DNA of 64,000 bases from Ptiloglossa arizonensis. Lineage: Eukaryota; Arthropoda; Insecta; Hymenoptera; Colletidae. Shown one piece after another: positions 10,831 through 22,692 of the stretch. Location: NCBI RefSeq assembly GCF_051014685.1, contig NW_027478439.1, forward strand, positions 1,054,001-1,118,000, given 5' to 3'. The notes under the pieces were generated by a model. That model worked only from the letters and a program-made list of their open reading frames with translations. It was not told the DNA's origin and searched no databases. A program made the position numbers and the translations under genes. How positions within the stretch are numbered: the first letter of the stretch is position 1; every line of letters begins with the position of its first letter.

Positions 10831-13215
10831 AAGTGCGAAAAGTTTGTTGTGTTCTCAACCATTTCTTAGCTTCAAACTCCCATATCAAGCGAAAGGATTG
10901 ACCAAACCCAAAAATTCCTGTTGCGTCTGAAAGTAGAAACTCGCCCGATTACAACGGTATGTGTATTTTTTCCCTAGGCCATTCTGGTTAAGCGTTTGGA
11001 GCAGCAGAAGTGCGAAAAATTTGTTGTCTTCTCTACCATTTCTTAACTTCAAACTCCTACATCTCGCGAACGGATTGACCAAACCCAAAAATTCCTGCTG
11101 CGTCTGAAATTAGAAACTCATACGATTACTACGGAATGTGTATTTTTTCCCTACGCCATTCTGGTTAAGCGTTTGGAGCAGCAGAAGTTCGTAAAATTCT
11201 GTTGTCTTCTCAACCATTTCATAGCTTCAAAATCCAATATCTCGCGAACGGATTGACCAAACCCAAAAATTCCTGTTGCGTCTGACAGTAGAAACTCGCC
11301 CGATTACAACGGTATGTGAATTTTTTCCCTAGACCTTTCTGGTCACGCGTTTGGAGCAGCAGAAGTGCGCAAAATTTGTTGCCTTCTCAACCATTTCTTA
11401 GCTTCAAACTCCCATATCTGGCGAACGGATTGACCAAACCCAAATATTCCTGTTGCATCTGATAGTAGAAACTCACCCGATTGCAACGGTATGTGTATTT
11501 TTTCCCTAGGCCATTCTGGTTAAGCGATTGGAGCAGCAGAAGTGCGAAAAATTTGTTGTCTTCTCAACCATTTCTTAGCTTGAGACTCCCATATCTCGCG
11601 AACGGTTTGACTAAACCCAAAAATTCCTGTTGAGTCTGAAAGTAGAAACTCGCCCGATTACAACGGTATGTGTATTTTTTCCCTAGGCTATTCTGGTTAT
11701 GCGTTCGGAGCTGCAGAAGTGCGAAAAATTTGTTGCCTTCTCAACCATTTCTTAGCTTCAAACTCCCATATCTCGTGATCGGATTGACCAAACCCAAATA
11801 TTCCTGTTGCGTCTGAAAGTAGAAACTCGCCCCATTACAACGGTATGTGTATTTTTTCCCTAGGCCATTCTGGTTAAGCGTTTGGAGCAGCAGAAGTGCG
11901 AAAAATTTGTTGTGTTCTCTACCATTTCTTAACTTCAAACTCCTACATCTCGCGAACGGATTGACCAAACCCAAAAATTCCAGCTGCGTCTGAAATTAGA
12001 AACTCATACGATTACTACGGAATGTGTATTTTTTCCCTACGCCATTCTGGTTAAGCGTTTGGAGCAGCAGAAGTTCGTAAAATTTGTGGTCTTCTCAACC
12101 ATTTCTTAGCTTCAAACGCCCATATCTGGCGAACGGATTGACCAAACCCAAATATTCCTGTTGCGTCTGAAAGTAGAAACTCGCCCGATTACAACGGTAT
12201 GTGAATTTTTTCCCTAGGCCTTTCTGGTTAAGCGTTTGGAGCAGCAGAAGTGCGAAAAGTTTGTTGTGTTCTCAACCATTTCTTAGCTTCAAACTCCCAT
12301 ATCAAGCGAAAGGATTGACCAAACCCAAAAATTCCTGTTGCGTCTGAAAGTAGAAACTCGCCCGATTACAACGGTATGTGTATTTTTTCCCTAGGCCATT
12401 CTGGTTAAGCGTTTGGAGCAGCAGAAGTGCGAAAAATTTGTTGTCTTCTCTACCATTTCTTAACTTCAAACTCCTACATCTCGCGAACGGATTGACCAAA
12501 CCCAAAAATTCCTGCTGCGTCTGAAATTAGAAACTCAAACGATTACTACGGAATGTGTATTTTTTCCCTACGCCATTCTGGTTAAGCGTTTGGAGCAGCA
12601 GAAGTTCGTAAAATTCTGTTGTCTTCTCAACCATTTCATAGCTTCAAAATCCAATATCTCGCGAACGGATTGACCAAACCCAAAAATTCCTGTTGCGTCT
12701 GACAGTAGAAACTCGCCCGATTACAACGGTATGTGAATTTTTTCCCTAGACCTTTCTGGTCACGCGTTTGGAGCAGCAGAAGTGCGCAAAATTTGTTGCC
12801 TTCTCAACCATTTCTTAGCTTCAAACTCCCATATCTGGCGAACGGATTGACCAAACCCAAATATTCCTGTTGCATCTGATAGTAGAAACTCACCCGATTG
12901 CAACGGTATGTGTATTTTTTCCCTAGGCCATTCTGGTTAAGCGATTGGAGCAGCAGAAGTGCGAATAATTTGTTGTCTTCTCAACCATTTCTTAGCTTGA
13001 GACTCCCATATCTCGCGAACGGTTTGACTAAACCCAAAAATTCCTGTTGAGTCTGAAAGTAGAAACTCGCCCGATTACAACGGTATGTGTATTTTTTCCC
13101 TAGGCCATTCTGGTTATGCGTTCGGAGCTGCAGAAGTGCGAAAAATTTGTTGCCTTCTCAACCATTTCTTAGCTTCAAACTCCCATATCTCGTGATCGGA
13201 TTGACCAAACCCAAA
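10830..13215 (+). repeat. 8-monomer HOR (1,417 bp), one unit plus partial copy
   Basis: The segment 10,830-11,798 is matched at 12,247-13,215 with an offset of 1,417 bp (8 monomers). Shared variants include the CATATCAAGCGAAAGG monomer, ACTCACCCGATTGC at about 11,472 and 12,889, and TCTCGTGATCGG near 11,771 and 13,188. Its first part, 10,830-11,390, also matches 6,770-7,330 at an offset of 4,060 bp. The copies diverge where CAAATATTCC near 11,800 is replaced by CAAAAATTCC. Confidence 0.82.
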
Positions 13216-16076
13216 AATTCCTGCTGCGTCTGAAATTAGAAACTCATACGATTACTACGGAATGTGTATTTTTTCCCTAGGCCATTCTGGTTAAGCGTTT
13301 GGAGCAGCAGAAGTTCGGAAAATTTGTTGTCTTCTCAACCATTTCATAGCTTCAAACTCCCATATCTCGCGAAAGGATTGACCAAACCCAAAAATTCCTG
13401 TTGCGTCTGACAGTAGAAACTCGCCCGATTACAAATGTATGTGTATTTTTTCCCTAGGCCTTTCTGGTCACGCGTTTGGAGTAGCAGAATTGCGCAAAAT
13501 TTGTTGGCTTCTCAACCATTTCTTAGCTTCAAACTCCCATATCTGGCGAACGGATTGACCAAACCCAAACATTCCTGCTGCATCTGATAGTAGAAACTCG
13601 CCCGATTACAACTGTATGTGTTTTTTTTCCCTAGGCCATTCTGGTTAAGCGATTGGAGCAGCAGAAGTGCGAAAAATTTGTTGTCTTCTCAACCATTTCT
13701 TAGACTCAGACTCCCATATCTCGCGAACGGATTGACTAAACCCAAAAATTCCTGTTGAGTCTGAAAGTAGAAACTCGCCCGATTACAACGGTATGTGTAT
13801 TTTTTCCCTAGACCTTTCTGGTCACGCGTTTGGAGCAGCAGAAGTGCGCAAAATTTGTTGCCTTCTCAACCATTTCTTAGCTTCAGACTCCCATATCTCG
13901 CGAACGGATTGACCAAACCCAAAAATTCCTGCTGCGTCTGATATTAGAAACTCATACGACTACTACGGTATGTGTACTGTTTCCCTAGGGCATTCTGGTT
14001 AAGCGATTGGAGCAGCAGAAGTGTGAAAAATTTGTTGCCTTCTCAACCATTTCTTAGCTTCAAACTCCCATATCTCGCGTACGGTTTGACCAAACCCAAA
14101 AATTCCTGTTGCGTCTGAAAGTAGAAACTCGCCCGATTACAACGGTATGTGTATTTTTTCCCTAGGCCATCCTGGTTTAGCGTTTGGAGCAGCAGAAGTG
14201 CGTAAAATTTGTGGTCTTCTCAACCATTTCTTAGCTTCAAACGCCCATATCTGGCGAACGGATTGACCAAACCCAAATATTCCTGTTGCGTCTGAAAGTA
14301 GAAACTCGCCCGATTACAACGGTATGTGTATTTTTTCCCTAGGCCTTTCTGGTTAAGCGTTTGGAGCAGCAGAAGTGCGAAAAGTTTGTTGTGTTCTCAA
14401 CCATTTCTTAGCTTCAAACTCCCATATCAAGCGAAAGGATTGACCAAACCCAAAAATTCCTGTTGCGTCTGAAAGTAGAAACTCACCCGATTGCAACGGT
14501 ATGTGTATTTTTTCCCTAGGCCATTCTGGTTAAGCGATTGGAGCAGCAGAAGTGCGAATAATTTGTTGTCTTCTCAACCATTTCTTAGCTTGAGACTCCC
14601 ATATCTCGCGAACGGTTTGACTAAACCCAAAAATTCCTGTTGAGTCTGAAAGTAGAAACTCGCCCGATTACAACGGTATGTGTATTTTTTCCCTAGGCCA
14701 TTCTGGTTATGCGTTCGGAGCTGCAGAAGTGCGAAAAATTTGTTGCCTTCTCAACCATTTCTTAGCTTCAAACTCCCATATCTCGTGATCGGATTGACCA
14801 AACCCAAAAATTCCTGCTGCGTCTGAAATTAGAAACTCATACGATTACTACGGAATGTGTATTTTTTCCCTAGGCCATTCTGGTTAAGCGTTTGGAGCAG
14901 CAGAAGTTCGGAAAATTTGTTGTCTTCTCAACCATTTCATAGCTTCAAACTCCCATATCTCGCGAAAGGATTGACCAAACCCAAAAATTCCTGTTGCGTC
15001 TGACAGTAGAAACTCGCCCGATTACAAATGTATGTGTATTTTTTCCCTAGGCCTTTCTGGTCACGCGTTTGGAGTAGCAGAATTGCGCAAAATTTGTTGG
15101 CTTCTCAACCATTTCTTAGCTTCAAACTCCCATATCTGGCGAACGGATTGACCAAACCCAAACATTCCTGCTGCATCTGATAGTAGAAACTCGCCCGATT
15201 ACAACTGTATGTGTTTTTTTTCCCTAGGCCATTCTGGTTAAGCGATTGGAGCAGCAGAAGTGCGAAAAATTTGTTGTCTTCTCAACCATTTCTTAGACTC
15301 AGACTCCCATATCTCGCGAACGGATTGACTAAACCCAAAAATTCCTGTTGAGTCTGAAAGTAGAAACTCGCCCGATTACAACGGTATGTGTATTTTTTCC
15401 CTAGACCTTTCTGGTCACGCGTTTGGAGCAGCAGAAGTGCGCAAAATTTGTTGCCTTCTCAACCATTTCTTAGCTTCAGACTCCCATATCTCGCGAACGG
15501 ATTGACCAAACCCAAAAATTCCTGCTGCGTCTGATATTAGAAACTCATACGACTACTACGGTATGTGTACTGTTTCCCTAGGGCATTCTGGTTAAGCGAT
15601 TGGAGCAGCAGAAGTGTGAAAAATTTGTTGCCTTCTCAACCATTTCTTAGCTTCAAACTCCCATATCTCGCGTACGGTTTGACCAAACCCAAAAATTCCT
15701 GTTGCGTCTGAAAGTAGAAACTCGCCCGATTACAACGGTATGTGTATTTTTTCCCTAGGCCATCCTGGTTTAGCGTTTGGAGCAGCAGAAGTGCGTAAAA
15801 TTTGTGGTCTTCTCAACCATTTCTTAGCTTCAAACGCCCATATCTGGCGAACGGATTGACCAAACCCAAATATTCCTGTTGCGTCTGAAAGTAGAAACTT
15901 GCCCGATTACAACGGTATGTGTATTTTTTCCCTAGGCCTTTCTGGTTAAGCGTTTGGAGCAGCAGAAGTGCGAAAAGTTTGTTGTGTTCTCAACCATTTC
16001 TTAGCTTCAAACTCCCATATCAAGCGAAAGGATTGACCAAACCCAAAAATTCCTGTTGCGTCTGAAAGTAGAAACT
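12891..16076 (+). repeat. 9-monomer HOR (1,593 bp), two tandem units
   Basis: Unit 1 is 12,891-14,483 and unit 2 is 14,484-16,076; the offset of 1,593 bp is exactly 9 x 177. Rare shared markers are CACCCGATTGCAACGG at the start of each unit, GATTACAAATG near 13,425 and 15,018, the T-rich GTGTTTTTTTTCCC monomer, AGACTCAGACTCCC, and the CTACTACGGTATGTGTACTG monomer. I saw very few differences, for example AAACTCG in unit 1 and AAACTTG in unit 2 near 15,897. The duplication is therefore recent. Confidence 0.9.
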
Positions 16077-19000
16077 CGCCCGATTACAACGGTATGTGTA
16101 TTTTTCCCCTAGGCCATTCTGGTTAAGCGTTTGGAGCAGCAGAATTGCGAAAAATTTGTTGTCTTCTCTACCATTCCTTAGCTTCAAACTCCTACATCTC
16201 GCGAACGGATTGACCAAACCCAAAAATTCCTGCTGCGTCTGAAATTAGAAACTCATACGATTACTACGGAATGTGTATTTTTTCCCTAGGCCATTCTGGT
16301 TAAGCGTTTGGAGCAGCAGAAGTGCGAAAAATTTGTTGTCTTCTCAACCATTTCTTAGCTTCAAACGGCCATATCTGGCGAACGGATTGACCAAACCCAA
16401 ATATTCCTGTTGCGTCTGAAAGTAGTAACTCGCCCGATTACAACGGTATGTGTATTTTTTCCCTAGGCCATTCCGGTTAAGCGATTGGAGCAGCAGAAGT
16501 GCGAAAAATTTGTTGTCTTCTCAACCATTTCTTACCTTCAAACTCCCATATCTCGCGTACGGTTTGACCAAACCCAAAAATTCCTGTTGCGTCTGAAAGT
16601 AGAAACTCGCCCGATTACAACGGTATGTGTATTTTTCCCCTAGGCCATTCTGGTTAAGCGTTTGGAGCAGCAGAATTGCGAAAAATTTGTTGTGTTCTCA
16701 AACATTTCTTAGCTTCAAACTCCCATATCAAGCGAACGGATTGACCAAACCCAAAAATTCCTGTTGCGTCTGAAAGTAGAAACTCGCCCGATTACAATGG
16801 TATGTGTATATTTTCCTTAGGCCATTCCGGTTAAGCGTTTGGGGCAGCAGAAGTGCGAAAAATTTGTTGTCTTCTCAACCATTTCTTAGTTTCAAACTCC
16901 CATATCTCGCGAACGGATTGGCCAGACCCAAAAATTCCTGTCGCGTCTGAAACGACAAACTCGCCGGATTACAACGGTGTGTGTATTTTTGCCCTAGGCC
17001 ATTCTGGTCACGCGTTTGGAGCAGCAGAAGTGCGTAAAGTTTGTTGCCTTCTCAACCATTTCTTAGCTTCAAACTCCCATATCTCGCGTACGGTTTGACC
17101 AAACCCAAAAGTTCCTGTTGCGTCTGAAAGCAGGAACTCGTCCGATTACAACGGTATGTGTATTTTTCCCCTAGGCCATTCTGGTTAAGCGTTTGGAGCA
17201 GCAGAATTGCGAAAAATTTGTTGCGTTCTCAACCATTTCTCAGCTTCAAAATCCCATATCTCGCGAACGGATTGACCAAACCCAAAAATTCCTGCTGCGT
17301 CTGAAAGTAGAAACTCGCCCGATTACAACGGTATGTGTGTTTTTTCCCTAGGCCATTCTGGTTAAGCGATTGGAGCAGCAGAAGTGCGAAAAATTTGTTG
17401 TCTTCTCAACCATTTCTTAGCTTCAGACACCCATATCTCGCGAACGGATTGACCAAACCCAAAAATTCCTGTTGCGTCTGACAGTAGAAACTCGCCCAAT
17501 TACAACGGTATGTGTATTTTTTCCCTAGGCCTGTCTGGTCACGCGTTTGAAGCAGTAGAAGCGCGCAAAATTTGTTGCTATCTCAACCATTTCTTAGCTT
17601 CAAACTCCCATATCTCGCGAACGGATTGACCAAACCCAAAAATTCCTGTTGCGTCTGAAAGTAGGAACTCGCCCGATTACAACGGTATGGTTCTTTTTCC
17701 CCTAGGCCATTCCGGTTATGCGTTTGGTGCAGCAAAAGCGCCAAAAATTTGTTGTCTTCTCAACCATTTCATAGCTTCAAACTCCCATATCTCGCGAACG
17801 GATTGACCAAACACAAAAATTCCTGCTGCGCCTGAAAGTAGAAACTCGCCCGATTACAATGGTATGTGTATTGTTCCCCTAGGCCATTCTGGTTAAGCGT
17901 TTGGAGCAGCAGAATGGCGAAAAATTTGTTGCCTTCTCAACCATTTCTTAGCTTGAAACTCCCATATCTCGCGAACGGATTGACCAAACCCAAAAATTCC
18001 TGTCGCGACTGAAACTACAAACTCGCCCGATTAGATCGGTCTGTGTATTTTTGCCCTAGGCCTTTCTGGTCACGCGTTTGGAGCAGCAGAAGTGCGTATA
18101 ATTTTTTGCCTTCTCAACCATTTCTTAGCTTGAAACTCCCATATCTCGCGAACGGATTGACAAAACACAAAAATTCCTGTTGCGTCTGATAGTAGGAACT
18201 CGCCCGATTACAACGGTATGTGTGTTTTTTCCCTAGGCCATTCCGGTTAAGCGTTCGGAGCAGCAGAAGTGCGTAAAATTTGTGGTCTTCTCAACCATTT
18301 CTTAGCTTCAAACGCCCATATCTGGCGAACGGATGACCAAACCCAAATATTCCTGTTGCGTCTGAAAGTAGAAACTCGCCCGATTACAACGGGTATGTGT
18401 ATTTTTTCCCTAGGCCTTTCTGGTTAAGCGTTTGGAGCAGCAGAAGTGCGAAAAGTTTGTTGTGTTCTCAACCATTTCTTAGCTTCAAACTCCCATATCA
18501 AGCGAAAGGATTGACCAAACCCAAAAATTCCTGTTGCGTCTGAAAGTAGAAACTCGCCCGATTACAACGGTATGTGTATTTTTCCCCTAGGCCATTCTGG
18601 TTAAGCGTTTGGAGCAGCAGAATTGCGAAAAATTTGTTGTGTTCTCAAACATTTCTTAGCTTCAAACTCCCATATCAAGCGAACGGATTGACCAAACCCA
18701 AAAATTCCTGTTGCGTCTGAAAGTAGAAACTCGCCCGATTACAATGGTATGTGTATATTTTCCTTAGGCCATTCCGGTTAAGCGTTTGGGGCAGCAGAAG
18801 TGCGAAAAATTTGTTGTCTTCTCAACCATTTCTTAGTTTCAAACTCCCATATCTCGCGAACGGATTGGCCAGACCCAAAAATTCCTGTCGCGTCTGAAAC
18901 GACAAAATCGCCGGATTACAACGGTTGTGTGTATTTTTGCCTAGGCCATTCTGGTCACGCGTTTGGAGCAGCAGAAGTGCGTAAAGTTTGTTGCCTTCTC

Positions 19001-22000
19001 AACCATTTCTTAGCTTCAAACTCCCATATCTCGCGTACGGTTTGACCAAACCCAAAAGTTCCTGTTGCGTCTGAAAGCAGGAACTCGTCCGATTACAACG
19101 GTATGTGTATTTTTCCCCTAGGCCATTCTGGTTAAGCGTTTGGAGCAGCAGAATTGCGAAAAATTTGTTGCGTTCTCAACCATTTCTCAGCTTCAAAATC
19201 CCATATCTCGCGAACGGATTGACCAAACCCAAAAATTCCTGCTGCGTCTGAAAGTAGAAACTCGCCCGATTACAACGGTATGTGTGTTTTTTCCCTAGGC
19301 CATTCTGGTTAAGCGATTGGAGCAGCAGAAGTGCGAAAATTTGTTGTCTTCTCAACCATTTCTTAGCTTCAGACACCCATATCTCGCGAACGGATTGACC
19401 AAACCCAAAAATTCCTGTTGCGTCTGACAGTAGAAACTCGCCCAATTACAACGGTATGTGTATTTTTTCCCTAGGCCTGTCTGGTCACGCGTTTGAAGCA
19501 GCAGAAGCGCGCAAAATTTGTTGCTATCTCAACCATTTCTTAGCTTCAAACTCCCATATCTCGCGAACGGATTGACCAAACCCAAAAATTCCTGTTGCGT
19601 CTGAAAGTAGGAACTCGCCCGATTACAACGGTATGGTTCTTTTTCCCTAGGCCATTCCGGTTATGCGTTTGGTGCAGCAAAAGCGCCAAAAATTTGTTGT
19701 CTTCTCAACCATTTCATAGCTTCAAACTCCCATATCTCGCGAACGGATTGACCAAACACAAAAATTCCTGCTGCGCCTGAAAGTAGAAACTCGCCCGATT
19801 ACAATGGTATGTGTATTGTTCCCCTAGGCCATTCTGGTTAAGCGTTTGGAGCAGCAGAATGGCGAAAATTTGTTGCCTTCTCAACCATTTCTTAGCTTGA
19901 AACTCCCATATCTCGCGAACGGATTGACCAAACCCAAAAATTCCTGTCGCGACTGAAACTACAAACTCGCCCGATTAGATCGGTCTGTGTATTTTTGCCC
20001 TAGGCCTTTCTGGTCACGCGTTTGGAGCAGCAGAAGTGCGTATAATTTTTTGCCTTCTCAACCATTTCTTAGCTTGAAACTCCCATATCTCGCGAACGGA
20101 TTGACAAAACACAAAAATTCCTGTTGCGTCTGATAGTAGGAACTCGCCCGATTACAACGGTATGTGTGTTTTTTCCCTAGGCCATTCCGGTTAAGCGTTC
20201 GGAGCAGCAGAAGGTGCGTAAAATTTGTGGTCTTCTCAACCATTTCTTAGCTTCAAACGCCCATATCTGGCGAACGGATTGACCAAACCCAAATATTCCT
20301 GTTGCGTCTGAAAGTAGAAACTCGCCGATTACAACGGTATGTGTATTTTTTCCCTAGGCCTTTCTGGTTAAGCGTTTGGAGCAGCAGAAGTGCGAAAAGT
20401 TTGTTGTGTTCTCAACCATTTCTTAGCTTCAAACTCCCATATCAAGCGAAAGGATTGACCAAACCCAAAAATTCCTGTTGCGTCTGAAAGTAGAAACTCG
20501 CCCGATTACAACGGTATGTGTATTTTTCCCCTAGGCCATTCTGGTTAAGCGTTTGGAGCAGCAGAATTGCGAAAAATTTGTTGTCTTCTCTACCATTCCT
20601 TAGCTTCAAACTCCTACATCTCGCGAACGGATTGACCAAACCCAAAAATTCCTGCTGCGTCTGAAATTAGAAACTCATACGATTACTACGGAATGTGTAT
20701 TTTTTCCCTAGGCCATTCTGGTTAAGCGTTTGGAGCAGCAGAAGTGCGAAAAATTTGTTGTCTTCTCAACCATTTCTTAGCTTCAAACGGCCATATCTGG
20801 CGAACGGATTGACCAAACCCAAATATTCCTGTTGCGTCTGAAAGTAGTAACTCGCCCGATTACAACGGTATGTGTATTTTTTCCCTAGGCCATTCCGGTT
20901 AAGCGATTGGAGCAGCAGAAGTGCGAAAAATTTGTTGTCTTCTCAACCATTTCTTACCTTCAAACTCCCATATCTCGCGTACGGTTTGACCAAACCCAAA
21001 AATTCCTGTTGCGTCTGAAAGTAGAAACTCGCCCGATTACAACGGTATGTGTATTTTTCCCCTAGGCCATTCTGGTTAAGCGTTTGGAGCAGCAGAATTG
21101 CGAAAAATTTGTTGTGTTCTCAAACATTTCTTAGCTTCAAACTCCCATATCAAGCGAACGGATTGACCAAACCCAAAAATTCCTGTTGCGTCTGAAAGTA
21201 GAAACTCGCCCGATTACAATGGTATGTGTATATTTTCCTTAGGCCATTCCGGTTAAGCGTTTGGGGCAGCAGAAGTGCGAAAAATTTGTTGTCTTCTCAA
21301 CCATTTCTTAGTTTCAAACTCCCATATCTCGCGAACGGATTGGCCAGACCCAAAAATTCCTGTCGCGTCTGAAACGACAAACTCGCCGGATTGCAACGGT
21401 GTGTGTATTTTTGCCCTAGGCCATTCTGGTCACGCGTTTGGAGCAGCAGAAGTGCGTAAAGTTTGTTGCCTTCTCAACCATTTCTTAGCTTCAAACTCCC
21501 ATATCTCGCGTACGGTTTGACCAAACCCAAAAGTTCCTGTTGCGTCTGAAAGCAGGAACTCGTCCGATTACAACGGTATGTGTATTTTTCCCCTAGGCCA
21601 TTCTGGTTAAGCGTTTGGAGCAGCAGAATTGCGAAAAATTTGTTGCGTTCTCAACCATTTCTCAGCTTCAAAATCCCATATCTCGCGAACGGATTGACCA
21701 AACCCAAAAATTCCTGCTGCGTCTGAAAGTAGAAACTCGCCCGATTACAACGGTATGTGTGTTTTTTCCCTAGGCCATTCTGGTTAAGCGATTGGAGCAG
21801 CAGAAGTGCGAAAAATTTGTTGTCTTCTCAACCATTTCTTAGCTTCAGACACCCATATCTCGCGAACGGATTGACCAAACCCAAAAATTCCTGTTGCGTC
21901 TGACAGTAGAAACTCGCCCAATTACAACGGTATGTGTATTTTTTCCCTAGGCCTGTCTGGTCACGCGTTTGAAGCAGCAGAAGCGCGCAAAATTTGTTGC

Positions 22001-22692
22001 TATCTCAACCATTTCTTAGCTTCAAACTCCCATATCTCGCGAACGGATTGACCAAACCCAAAAATTCCTGTTGCGTCTGAAAGTAGGAACTCGCCCGATT
22101 ACAACGGTATGGTTCTTTTTCCCTAGGCCATTCCGGTTATGCGTTTGGTGCAGCAAAAGCGCCAAAAATTTGTTGTCTTCTCAACCATTTCATAGCTTCA
22201 AACTCCCATATCTCGCGAACGGATTGACCAAACACAAAAATTCCTGCTGCGCCTGAAAGTAGAAACTCGCCCGATTACAATGGTATGTGTATTGTTCCCC
22301 TAGGCCATTCTGGTTAAGCGTTTGGAGCAGCAGAATGGCGAAAAATTTGTTGCCTTCTCAACCATTTCTTAGCTTGAAACTCCCATATCTCGCGAACGGA
22401 TTGACCAAACCCAAAAATTCCTGTCGCGACTGAAACTACAAACTCGCCCGATTACATCGGTCTGTGTATTTTTGCCCTAGGCCTTTCTGGTCACGCGTTT
22501 GGAGCAGCAGAAGTGCGTATAATTTTTTGCCTTCTCAACCATTTCTTAGCTTGAAACTCCCATATCTCGCGAACGGATTGACAAAACACAAAAATTCCTG
22601 TTGCGTCTGATAGTAGGAACTCGCCCGATTACAACGGTATGTGTGTTTTTTCCCTAGGCCATTCCGGTTAAGCGTTCGGAGCAGCAGAAGTG
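15811..22692 (+). repeat. 25-monomer offset duplication (4,422 bp) containing 11-monomer repeats
   Basis: The segment 15,811-18,270 is matched at 20,233-22,692 with an offset of 4,422 bp (25 monomers). Shared rare variants include the CTACCATTCC monomer, CAAACATTTC, TATTTTCCTTAGG, the GGCCAGACCC monomer and the GCCTGTCTGG monomer. The similarity stops near 22,692, where GTGCCAAAAAT replaces GTGCGTAAAAT. The segment between holds a second copy of an 11-monomer block, described separately. Confidence 0.85.
16590..20490 (+). repeat. 11-monomer HOR (about 1,948 bp), two tandem units
   Basis: Unit 1 is about 16,590-18,540 and unit 2 about 18,540-20,490, at offsets of 1,947-1,949 bp. A third, partial copy lies at about 21,010-22,690. 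The order of rare monomers is the same in each: CAAACATTTC; TATTTTCCTTAGG with GGGGCAGCAG; GGCCAGACCC; CTCGTCCGATT; GACACCCATATC; GCCTGTCTGG; TATGGTTCTTTTTC with GGTGCAGCAAAAGCGCC; and GTATAATTTTTTGCC. The offset varies by a base or two because unit 2 carries several single-base indels missing from its sisters. Confidence 0.88.
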
